Shown here: one piece after another, positions 19,344 to 29,540 of the stretch
How positions within the stretch are numbered: position 1 is the first letter of the stretch
How the letters are laid out: each line of letters begins with the position of its first letter
Assembly (NCBI GenBank): GCA_034440615.1
Contig: JAOTOM010002311.1
Coordinates: 10,001 to 74,000 of the forward strand
Reading direction: 5' to 3'
Source of the DNA: Ashinkailepas kermadecensis
Taxonomy: Eukaryota; Arthropoda; Thecostraca; Neolepadidae
DNA: 64,000 nucleotides
Notes under the pieces: generated by a model
Told to the model about the DNA's origin: nothing
Databases searched by the model: none
What the model saw: the letters and a program-made list of their open reading frames with translations, nothing else
Translations under genes and position numbers: made by a program

Positions 19344-21878
19344 TCATGCGACTTCCCTGGCCCTGAATATGTCCCGGTCGTGGACACACTTGCTCTTCAA
19401 CCAGACAACCTCCATGGCTTCCGGCACATAATCAGTGCGGCCGGGGATGCTCAGCGTTCTTTTGGACACTGGATTATGCTCGAACGAGAACAAGAAGAAG
19501 CCCATCTGTTGCATCTGTAGCACAGTGTGGTACATCTCTCTGAACCAGTCCAAGTGCTCCATCATGGGGATTGCAAGAAAATGCAGCTCCAGTCCCAGCT
19601 GTTCCACATTCTTGAACAGCGTCGATTCGCGCACGCGTTTCATCTGCTGGCGGAGGGCGTACCACTCCATTCCCCCCACGTCCAACTTCAGGTAGTGAAT
19701 GGTGCGATGCGAATGATTCAGCTTCTTCACGTAGAAGTCCAGCGTTCGAAGTGGCCAACCGTTCTCGTCCGTGTAGGTCTTATCGCCGATGCCGTACTGC
19801 ACGAAGAAGATGGTGCCGACCTGGGTGCCCGTGGTGGTGTTGATGGACGGGTCGAAGGCGTACACCATGCAGCCGAAGCGCTGCATGTTCCAGTCGAACG
19901 ACCAGTCATTGCCGATGCCGAACGAATAGACAAGGCAGTCGTCGGTGGACAGCAGGCTGAACTCGGGGTCCATGCATACGTACTTTGCGCCGTCCATTGC
20001 CGCCTTTACCGTTCCTTCCTTTCCTTTCATGATCGTCTGCCGACAAGCGTTCCGTCAGGACCAGAGTGTGAGTTGGAATCGAAAGTGCTGGGACGATTAC
20101 TTAAATGCAACGCATACTGGCACAGTTTTAACAAAACGAGGTCTTACCAGTCGTTAATGTAACCCTTACTCGCACAAAGCGCGCGGATCATACTCATCCC
20201 TCTGTGTTGTTCACGGCCATCGATGTTTCGCACGCTTAGTTGCAAGAGCAGCCTTGGCTGCTGATGCCCCGCGAAGGACTGTGGCGCCAGCCGGCGGCCG
20301 GAGCGAGCATGTGCAAAATTCCTCCGCCTCGCCTCGCCGCCCAGAGTGGGTGCTGCGTACGGACAGGACGCCGTTTACACCCTGCACCGCCAGCCAACGC
20401 CAGTCAACACACATTCACAACGTCCAGAGTCACCACATACAATGCGCACGTCGCATAGCTAGCTGAACAGACATCACACCGCATCGCACAGTCATTGTGA
20501 CCTCAGCCATTGCGGAGGTCGTCGATTCCGCGCAAACCTGCGCAGTGGCGGCCGGCCGTCAGCTCTCCCGCCTCGATCGGCAGCCGGCAGCTCCGCGGCA
20601 GCCGTGCCTGCTGCCCCATGCCTGCTGCCCCGTGCCTGCTGCCCCCGTGCCTGCTGCCCCCGTGCCTGCTGCCGCCGTGCCTGCTGTCCCCGTACCTGCT
20701 GCCACCGTGCCTGCTGCCGCCGTGCCTGCTGCCACCGTGCCCCATGCCTGCTGCCCCGTGCCTGCTGCCACCGTGCCTGCTGCCGACTGTCGTTCGCGAT
20801 GTCAGCGTTGTCCGCCGGCCGCTGTCTGCAGGCGGCCACCGTGGCTGCAGACAGAGCGCAGTGACGGTGTCGCCTTTGCCAGGGGCGCGGCAGGCGGCGA
20901 GCCTCCGACTGGCGCGCAACCTCGGACTTCGTCAGCTGTGACGCCTCGCCTGGCGCAGCCCGATGCTGCCGCTAAGCAGGCGGCGGTGCCGATCACTGCG
21001 GCACGCGCCGTCGTGCAGAAGCTGCCTGTTCTCGCGTGTCTCTGTCTCGTCGCTGGTGCAGCTAACCGGGTCGTGCCAGCGTTGGGACGCTGACTGCAGG
21101 TACGCCGGCGCGCACCTACACCTCAGCTGCGCCATGTGGGCGCGCTGTTCACCGCGCGCTGTGGCAACTGTCTGTGGTGAAACAGACGCAAGGTGCTGAA
21201 AAGACTGCCTGACGTGGGAGACGATCGGCAAACTGTGCTGGTTTCCGGGCATACCGCATGCCGAGCATCTGACGGCGTACGGCGAGGAAGGGCTCATTTG
21301 TATCAACGAGGAGGATCGCAGTTCACGATGTGCGGAATGCTTTCGTAGCAATGCGCTGGGCCGCCAGTGATGCATGTTATTCAGAGTGCGTTTGGTGTAG
21401 TCGCTTGCGCAGGGATGCAGAAAACCAGCGTGTTTAGGTTTTGATCACTTAAGTTTTCGATTTCAGTTTTGTTCCCTAAAGCACTCTTCACACAGGACTT
21501 TGCAACGTTCTCAGTACGTGAGTCGCCTGTCGAAGCACGTCCAGAGGAAGCGAACCACATATTGGCTCCGGATCGTTTGTCTGCAGAGGCTGGGCTGCAC
21601 TTCATGCTGTCGATAAAAATGGATGAAGGCTGTCCCAGCAGTTGAAAAGCAAAAACCATCAGCCGCGCCCGACCCGAGACATACGCGGAGATATATCTCG
21701 GCATGCTATATTTGTACTGGATCTTAACATTTCGGCGCTCGATTCTCACCGGTGGCTCTCCGCCGAATCTGAGCACTCGTCTGCAGGCTCTCTTGTTGGG
21801 CGTCATGAAGTACGTGAAGAAGTCATTTAGCATCGTGTCGTTGTCATCTGCTATTGGCGGTAGCCAGTTCACCTCCAT
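19344..21878 (-). CDS. METTL24-like methyltransferase, copy A (two exons seen)
   Basis: Exon 2 (20,036-19,344) encodes about 230 residues and exon 1 (21,878-21,750) encodes 43. The donor CCG|GTGAGA and the acceptor CGGCAG|ACG are both phase 0, and the same junctions exist in copy B. Landmarks: DFFTYFMTPNKRACRRVLRFGG (exon 1), then KYVCMDPE, CLVYSFGIGNDWSFDWNM (SAM-binding region), VYAFDPSINTTTG, HYLKLDVGGMEW, QLGLELHF and MGFFLFSFE near the C-terminus. This resembles the Methyltransf_22 family (METTL24-like, FkbM-related); substrate is unknown. The motif expected as LDVEGMEW has Gly in place of Glu here through one base change (GAG to GGG). The N-terminal exons, possibly with a membrane anchor, were not identified; an in-frame stop lies 17 codons upstream of the Met, with a possible acceptor between them. 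A 1.7-kb intron contains a 15-bp minisatellite. Confidence 0.75.
20600..20790. repeat. 15-bp minisatellite in the methyltransferase intron, copy A
   Basis: About 12 units of CCTGCTGCCGCCGTG with C-rich variants. The homologous array in copy B (47,545-47,825) has about 18. The multiple-of-three period keeps frames open on both strands, so the Ala/Pro- and Cys-rich frames are repeat artefacts. Confidence 0.88.
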
Positions 21879-22020
21879 GTCGGGTCGACAGGGTGACCGT
21901 ATCTCCCTGAGGGCACAGCGGTGTCAGTCGGAACAACAGCTAGTTCGCCTCCATGTCGGGGTGACCGTGTCTTCCTGAGGGCATAACCGCGTCAGCCGGA
22001 AGAGCCGCGAGCCCACCTCC
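21872..22020 (-). repeat. Small tandem duplication at the 5' side of methyltransferase exon 1
   Basis: The sequence GACATGGAGG occurs three times (plus-strand CCTCCATGTC at 21,872, 21,948 and 22,016), spaced 76 and 68 bp, with TGCCCTCAGG and ACGGTCACCC between them. The first ATG (21,878) is the one used by exon 1. The other ATGs open short frames, one of 79 codons (21,924-22,163) conserved in copy B (49,000-49,239). Either an upstream exon or a repeated leader; not resolved. Confidence 0.6.
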
Positions 22021-22724
22021 ATGTCAAGTAGGCAGGGGACGCCATTTCCCCGGAGAGCCGCCACTGAGTATTCTAGCCGAACCAGTCCTAGCGTCCCCCC
22101 GCCAACGAAGCCTATGGTGGGTAAGTGTTCCAATTGGTAAGAAGTATGCCACTCATTTTCCAATGATTTGGGAGTTGGTGCATCTTTGCAAGTGCCCCTT
22201 CACTTCCCATAGCGGACCCTACCCAGATACCAGGAATTTGATGACCGAATATATATTATGTATTACTTAAATGGCCGGGCAAGCAATTGGTCGACGATCG
22301 GTAAAAATGTATGCTACTGTGGAACAAATAACTGCATTCCAAATACAAAGCTTCATCGAGGGCCTCGATTCGAGGCTTTCATCCATTAGGGAATAATTCA
22401 TCATCAAACGATATTCCATTATCCTATAATCCTTTCCCCGCACCAAAAAAGGCTCCAATATGAATACCAATAGACTAGAGTAATTGAATTGAAATTCTGG
22501 TGGATGAGGTTTGTCTTCAATAATGAACAGTATTGCCAATAAGTATGCCTGGAGTCTGCCGCCTGGTCTGAGCCCTCAAGCTGAGGATGACAGGTGTCCA
22601 AATCCACAGAGCAGCGAGGAAGCAGCACTGCACACTCCAACAGCCCCGAGTCGGACGTGTTTAAGATGCTTTTGGTGAGTGTGAGACTGTGGACACCACC
22701 AAGTATGGGATCGCTACAGGGCGA

Positions 22725-22825
22725 CATCACCACTGGTGCGTGTTGCGCACCTCGGGCGTGCCAGTCGTCCCAGGGCGACTTCACCAATGGTGCGTGTTGC
22801 GCACCTCGGGCGCGCCAGTAGTCCA
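22725..22825. repeat. 53-bp minisatellite, two units (copy A)
   Basis: Same unit as 290-830, reduced to about two copies. Confidence 0.8.
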
Positions 22826-22954
22826 ATCCACAACGCAACGGCCCTCCAGTCTGTGCTGATCCATTACAGCGGCCCTCCAATACACGCTGGTCTATCGCCG
22901 CAGCCCTCCAGTCTACAACCGGCACAGTCCTACCAGCTGCCGCCACAGCGGCAT

Positions 22955-23115
22955 GATCATCATATCACATCATCATGTCACATCACATCACATCACATCA
23001 CATCACATCACATCACGTCACGTCACGTCACATCACATCACATCACATCACATCACATCACATCACAACACATCACATCACATCACATCACGATCATCAC
23101 ATCACATCACATCAC
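22955..23115. repeat. ATCAC pentamer array (copy A)
   Basis: Same array as 960-1,165, including a few ATCACGTCAC variants. Confidence 0.9.
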
Positions 23116-23290
23116 GATCACCACAACGCTACGATAGGTCTACAATCTGTCACCGCAGTTTTACGATATGTCACCAGTGCGCTACGATCTGTCACTATAG
23201 CGCTACGACCTGTCACTATAGCGGTACGATCTATCACTATAGCGCTACGATCTGTCACTATAGAGCTACGGTCTGTACCGATCTAAAGGT
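23115..23290. repeat. 21-bp array (copy A)
   Basis: CTATAGCGCTACGATCTGTCA and close variants, spaced by 21 bp. Confidence 0.85.
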
Positions 23291-23559
23291 GAAGCCTTAG
23301 AACGGAAGCCGCATCACTTGTATCGATGCGCTCTACAACCCTAACTACATGCCAGGGAAACCAGAATATGTCTTGTTATGCGCCAAACGTGCACATTTTA
23401 CCGGTCAGCGACACTAGCGCCACCCATCGGACGAACCGCAAGCTAAGATGTAACATGCATGCATTTAGAAAAAAAACTACGCAATCCCAAGTGTTGTTGA
23501 AAAAACATGTAGCGGAATAATAGTGTATGCCAGTACCATATATTTCCGGTTTGTTTCAC

Positions 23560-23950
23560 CCTCGTTCCCTCCATTCCTGATCTGTCATTTTACTGCTGGA
23601 GATGAGCATAGTCTGATGAACACTGTGGAACATCGCGTCACGTTCCAGCGGTGAACATCTGACTAGTTTTCTGGAGTTTCGTTGCCCCGTTAAATGGCAT
23701 TGGGTGATAATGCGGTTAATTACCTATCGACTGACGTCAATTTCACCATCCTGCCCCAATTTTTACCGTCATTTTACCGCCGAAGATGAGAAGAGCCATT
23801 ATCAAAACTTCGGCGGCGAACATCTCACCGGTTTTCTCATGTTGCATTTCCTTGTTTAAAAAGGGCGTTGAATTGGGCGATGTTGCAGTAAATTATCTGT
23901 CCACGGACCTTAATTTCACCAACCTGTTTCAAATTATCAACTAATTACAC
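23560..23950. repeat. Two degenerate ~190-bp repeats, each with an internal inverted repeat
   Basis: The two units share TCATTTTACYGCYG-AGATGAG, GGTGAACATCT or GGCGAACATCT, and AATTTCACCA. In the second, CCGCCGAAG (23,777-23,785) and CTTCGGCGG (23,808-23,816) form a perfect 9-bp stem. Also present in copy B at about 50,480-50,890. Origin unknown. Confidence 0.65.
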
Positions 23951-24189
23951 TAATAAAGGTCTTGACATTTCATAGGACATAAGCTTTTTTGTCTTTTCAC
24001 TCCAATGTCCCCAGTTGCATTGTTCTTGAAGCATAGCGTGAAGTCATACGTTTGGGTGAGCGCATAACATGCAAAAAGAGATGTAGTTGCAACCTTAATA
24101 TTGGCAGACGACCCATTCCCACTCAACTACTCAACAGAAAATGATCTTCCTACCGGCTGATGCCAAAATGCTCACCGGTCTCCCTTCGC

Positions 24190-26500
24190 CCCACCTGTCG
24201 ACACCTGTGGCCGCCATACGAGCCGCTGGGTACCACCACTCACCTGTCGACACCTGTGGCCGCCATACGAGCCGCTGGGTACTACCACTCACCTGTCGAC
24301 ACCTGTGGCCGCTATACGAGCCGCTGGGTACCACCACTTACCTGTCGACACCTGTGGTCTAGGTACCACCGCTCACCTGTCGACACCTGTGGCCGCCATA
24401 CGAGCCGCTGGGTACCACCACTTACTTGTCGACACCTGTGGTCTAGGTATCACCGCTCACCTGTCGACACCTGTGGCCGCCATACGAGCCGCTGGGTACC
24501 ACCACTCACCTGTCGACACCTGTGGCCGCCATACGAGCCGCTGGGTACCACGACTCATTTGTTGACACCTGTGGCCGCCATACGAGCCGCTGGGTACCAC
24601 CACTCACCTGTCGACACCTGTGGCCGCCATACGAGCCGCTGGGTACCACCACTTACCTGTCGACACCTGTGGTCTAGGTACCACCGCTCACCTGTCGACA
24701 CCTGTGGCCGCCATACGAGCCGCTGGGACCACCACTTACCTGTCGACACCTGTGGTCTAGGTACCACCGCTCACCTGTCGACACCTGTGGCCGCCATACG
24801 TGCCCCTGGGTACCACCACTCACCTGTCGACACCTGTGGCCGCCATACGAGCCGCTAGGTGCCACCACTCACCTGTGGACACCTGTGGCCGCCATACGAG
24901 CCGCTGGGTACCACCACTCACTTGTCGACACCTGTGGCCGCCATACGAGCCACTGGGTACCACCACTCACCTGTCGACACCTGTGGCAGCCATACGAGCC
25001 GCTGGGTACCACCACTTACCTGTCGACACCTGTGGTCTAGGTACCACCGCTCACCTGTCGACACCTGTGGCCGCCATACGAGCCGCTGGGTACCACCACT
25101 TACTTGTCGACACCTGTGGTCTAGGTACCACCGCTCACCTGTCGACACCTGTGGCCGCCATACGAGCCGCTGGGTACCACCACTCACCTGTCGACACCTG
25201 TGGCCGCCATACGAGCCGCTGGGTACCACCACTCACCTGTCAACACCTGTGGCCGCCATACGAGCCGCTGGGTACCACCACTCACCTGTCGACACCTGTG
25301 GCCGCCATACGAGCCGCTGGGTACCACCACTCACCTGTCGACACCTGTGGCCGCCATACGAGCCGCTGGGTGCCACCACCACCTGTCGACACCTTGGCCG
25401 CCATACGCCGCTGGGTACCACCACACTTGTTGACACCTGTGGCCGCCATACGAGCCGCTGGGTACCACCACTCACCTGTCGACACCTGTGGCCGCCATAC
25501 GAGCCGCTGGGTACCACCACTCACTTGTTGACACCTGTGGCCGCCATACGAGCCGCTGGGTACCACCACTCACCTGTCGACACCTGTGGCCGCCATACGA
25601 GCCGCTGGGTACCACCACTTACCTGTCGACACCTGTGGTCTAGGTACCACCGCTCACCTGTCGACACCTGTGGCCGCCATACGAGCCGCTGGGTACCACC
25701 ACTCACCTGTCGACACCTGTGGCCGCCATACGAACCGCTGGGTACCACCACTCACCTGTCGACACCTGTGGCCGCCATACGAGCCGCTGGGTACCACCAC
25801 TCACCTGTCGACACCTGTGGCCGCCATACGAGCCGCTGGGTACCACCACTCACCTGTCGACACCTGTGGCCGCCATACGAGCCGCTGGGTACCACCACTC
25901 ACTTGTCGACACCTGTGGCCGCCATACGAGCCGCTGGGTACCACCACTCACCTGTCGACACCTGTGGCCGCCATACGAGCCGCTGGGTACCACCACTTAC
26001 CTGTCGACACCTGTGGTCTAGGTACCACCGCTCACCTGTCGACACCTGTGGCCGCCATACGAGCCGCTGGGTACCACCACTCACATGTTGACAACTGTGG
26101 CCGCCATACGAGCCGCTGGGTACCACCACTTACCTGTCGACACCTGTGGTCTACGTACCACCACTCACCTGTCGACACCTGTGGCCGCCATGCGAGCCGC
26201 TGGGTACCACCACTCGCCTGTCGACACCTGTGGACGCCATACGAGCTGCTTAGTACCACCACTCACCTGTCGACACCTGGGGCCGCCATACGAGCCGCTG
26301 GGTACCACCACTCACATGTCGACAACTGTGGCCGCCATACGAGCCGCTGAGTACCACCACTCACCTGTCGACACCTGTGGCCGCCATACGAGCCGCTGGG
26401 TACCTCCATTCACCTGCCGACACCTGTGGCCTGGGTACTACCACTCACCTGGGGGCACCTGTGGCCGCCATACGAGCCGCAGGGTACCACCACCAAACCG
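24190..26500. repeat. 49-bp minisatellite, roughly 50 units (copy A)
   Basis: The same 49-bp unit as 1,620-2,097, greatly expanded. A recurring 84-bp higher-order unit pairs the full 49-bp unit with a 35-bp one ending TGTGGTCTAG. Very few mismatches separate many units, indicating recent homogenisation. All long frames across this region, on both strands, follow from the stop-free unit. Confidence 0.95.
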
Positions 26501-26689
26501 CCGACAAGCAGAGCGCAGTCGCCAGGTAGCGCAGTGCCTGCGGTCTGCCGCGGCACCAGCGTCTGCCCTTCATCACCACTGGTGACTGGTGACGTCACTG
26601 GTCAGCTGGATGACTGAGTTGCACCACAGGGATGTACCGACTCAAAAATGTGGCGACATCACTGGTGCAACACCGACACCGGGCTTTCA

Positions 26690-27240
26690 CTGGTACAGCT
26701 CCGTCACTGCAATGTTCACTGGTACATCACCGTCACTGGGATATTCACTGGTACAGCTCCGTCACTGCGATGTTCACTGGTACATCACCGTCACTGGGAT
26801 ATTCACTGGTGCAGTGTGTCACTGGGATGTTCACTAGTACAGCTCCATCACTGCGATGTTCGCTGGTGCAGTGTTGTCACTGGGATATTCACTGGTACAA
26901 CTCCGTCACGGCGATGTTCACTGGTACATCACCGTCACTGGGATATTCACTGGTGCAGTGTGTCACTGGGATATTCATTAGTACAGCTTCGTCACTGCAA
27001 TGTTCACTGATACAACTCCGTCACTGCAATGTTCACTGACACAGCTCCGTCACTGCAATGTTCACTGATGCTGCTTCGTCACTGCAATGTTCACTGGTAC
27101 AGCTCCGTCACTGGGATATTCACTGGTACAGTACCGTCACTGGGATATTCACGGGTACAGCTCCGTTACTGCAATGTTGACTGGCACCATACCGTCACTG
27201 GGATCTTGACCAGCACAGTGCAGTCGGTGCGAGTCTTCAC
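26690..27240. repeat. 29-bp two-type minisatellite (copy A)
   Basis: About 19 units of the same two 29-bp types as at 2,225-2,560. Confidence 0.9.
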
Positions 27241-27406
27241 TGGCGCAGCGCAGTGACCTGGTAATTTTACCGGTGCCGTGTCACGTGCCAGTACCAGTAC
27301 CAGTGGCGGGTGACCAGTACCAGTGGTGCGGGATCAACGGGTGGCCGCTGACAGCACAGTGGTGCTGCAGTCGCCGCGTCTGCCGAGCCGGCTCGTTGCA
27401 GGAGCG

Positions 27407-27426
27407 CCGGCGGCGGCGGCGGCGGC
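27407..27426. repeat. CGG tract (copy A)
   Basis: About six to seven CGG triplets. A 115-codon frame (27,323-27,670) and a 74-codon frame overlap it, but neither persists in copies 1 or B. Confidence 0.8.
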
Positions 27427-27539
27427 GCTCGGCACACAGACCAGTGACCTGCAGCTCAAGATGGCTGCCCACTGGGCGGCGCCGCTCGTGCTGCCGAGAC
27501 TGAGAGCAGAGCCAGTGACTGCTCCGCCGTGGCTCATCA

Positions 27540-27585
27540 CGGCTGGACCGTGCAGTGGGCTGCAGAGCCAACTGTCAACACCCCC
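27540..27585. repeat. 44-bp repeat, one unit (copy A)
   Basis: A single unit (ACGGCTGGACCGTGCAGTGGG...CAGAGCC), directly followed by a C-run. Confidence 0.75.
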
Positions 27586-27899
27586 CCCCCACCACTCCTC
27601 CCCAATAATTTTCAGAAACCAACTCCCGTGCTTACCACGTTTAACTCACAAACGCACCATTTGTGTTTGATATTTGGGAATGCAGCAGGATCCAACTGCG
27701 AGCTGCGAGCGTCGGATGGAAAATCTTCCGCCCTCGCGGAATATACTATCCGAGGTGCAAACGCTCCCTTGGCTGATGCATCAGTCGAACTTACTCCGTA
27801 TGGATTTTTCGTATGCTACATGTGAGCGTGGCAGGCAATCAATGTGTACCCAGAATCAATGTGTATCCAGAATCTGCTCAAGACAGTGGTGGATCTAGT

Positions 27900-28765
27900 G
27901 GGCATGGGTTCACGCTCCTCTGGCCCCTTCAGGGCCCAAGGGGCCGTTGAACGCTTGCTCTAACATGGGCCGTGAATAACACAATACATACCTCGCCGCA
28001 GGGATAATTCGGGAGGCGGAGAGGACCACAGAGCCAACAATTAAAGGGCCTCTGTGCCGACAAAAGGGACCCCTGGCTGGTGGGGGTGGTCCCGGTCCAA
28101 CGAAGATTGCCCCGAGTTGACGGACAGTTCTCACGGAGGGACACCGAGGGCCCCGGTCCGGGCCAACGTGAAGGGCCTCTAGGCCGATGGAGCGGCCCCG
28201 GATCATGGGAAGGGCCACCGGGCTGACGGTGTGGATCCTACCAATAAAGATGGTCCCCTGAGCCAGCGAAGAGGGGCCTTATGCCGACAGAGATGGTCCA
28301 GAGCGGCCGGGGACAGTCCATGGCTGACATGAAGGGTACCTAGGACAAGGGGCGCACCCAACATTATCCATAGAGGGCGCACACATTATTGAGGGGTCTC
28401 TGGTAAACCGGGCACCTTTTTGGGTAATATGGGTCACTTGACTACGCAAGAGCCCTTGCCGTTGGTTCAGGGGCACTGCTTACTTGCCGAGGCCTCACCG
28501 TCAGGCCGAAAGCCTTTCCAATGACCCGAGACTCTTCCGTCAGTCCAAGGCCGTATGTATCTGAGGCCACACTGACGGCCCAGGGACCCTTCATATAGGC
28601 TCGGCCCTCTCCAATGGCCCAGGGTCATTTGGTGGTCAGGGGCTCTGCCGTCATTCCATGACTCCTCTTCGCTGGCTTAGGGATCGTTCTTACTGACAGG
28701 AGCCCAATTCTCCAGACTGAAAGCCCTTTCAACAATCGGGGACCCTCAGCCATTTCAGAACCCTT
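27900..28765. other. Decayed ~33-bp GGCC-rich repeat region (copy A)
   Basis: Matches 3,300-3,715 of copy 1 but has about 200 bp more (28,105-28,340). Units with variants of AGGGGCC...GCCGACAGAG are too diverged for a firm period. No gene. Confidence 0.5.
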
Positions 28766-28768
28766 CAT

Positions 28769-28880
28769 ATCATCAGTTGTACCCTCGCACTGGGCTTGCT
28801 CCAGCCCGGCCAGAGGATCATCAGTCGTACCCTCGCACCGGGCCTGGTCTAGCCCGGCAAGAGGACCATCAGTCGTACCC
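28769..28880. repeat. 48-bp minisatellite, about 2.5 units (copy A)
   Basis: The uninterrupted counterpart of the array split in copy 1. The end of this array is also where copies 1 and A stop resembling each other. Confidence 0.85.
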
Positions 28881-28889
28881 GTACCTTTG

Positions 28890-29540
28890 TCCTCTCGCAG
28901 CGCAATATTGTTCTCGTTTATTTTCGCTGTTATCAAGTCTGCTCAGCCAGGGGTTTTGAGTGGTCACTTGGTCACGAGTTCGTGTGTAAGAGATGTTTCG
29001 TTCTGGAATATTGTCCTTAGCCTTTCTCACCGATGTGAAATATGTCACACTTGTGTTTCGCATCGATGAGATATCAATCGTCAAAGCTAGCCATGTTATT
29101 TGACCTAAGACACTGTTGGAGGCCATTGTTCAAAAACCTGTTGGTCGGATCGCGTTGAAATATTCACGGGCCTATTCAGAACCAAAGAAAACTGCTAGCA
29201 AATCTTAGTCTAAATAAGATTTTGGGTTGAAGTGTATTGGCCAATCTGTTGTCGAACGCACCAGGAATCAAAACTAAACCACAGATGTTTTGAACCAGGC
29301 TTTGATTTGACACCTAGCCTTGTTTGGTGTTGCGCTGCAAATGCAGGGTTGCTGAGACCAGTGCACAGCAAAGCTCACTTAAAGTGACTGACCCAGATAT
29401 GTTGTGATATTTTTACTGAACACGAAGGGTTATAGAGAAGGTCGCTCTCTGTCGAGCGGTACGCCTGTTTTGTGCCCACTCGGTCCCGTTGTTTCGCCAA
29501 AGTGTTTGGTTTGGAGATGTCCTTGAAACACTTGGTGGAC
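28890..29540. other. No recognisable feature
   Basis: Unique-looking sequence at the end of copy A. No gene or repeat seen. Confidence 0.4.

Larger units (their letters stand above)
12081..28890. other. Segmental duplication, copy A
   Basis: Matches copy B in order and orientation: 12,081-14,201 with 33,873-35,652; 16,748-17,127 with about 42,087-42,505; 17,607-18,210 with 42,508-43,110; 18,262-18,540 with 44,876-45,165; 19,222-27,540 with 46,167-52,340. The part from 22,430 also matches copy 1. Non-matching pieces are an LTR element (14,202-16,747) and a 480-bp insertion (17,128-17,606) in A, a LINE and a 1.76-kb insertion in B, and replaced blocks at 18,541-19,221 and 45,166-46,166. Confidence 0.9.

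Noticed and set aside
20497..21093. 198-codon Ala/Pro-rich frame and its antisense partners
   Set aside because: Produced by the 15-bp intron minisatellite; the surrounding part is intronic in the methyltransferase model.
24859..26091. A 410-codon open frame on the plus strand
   Set aside because: It is the 49-bp repeat read in rotating phases; equally long frames exist in the other frames and on the other strand.
27323..27670. A gene starting at the CpG-rich CGG tract (MAAHWAAPLV...)
   Set aside because: The frame stops after four codons in copy 1 and about fifteen in copy B; a shared promoter-like composition is not enough evidence.
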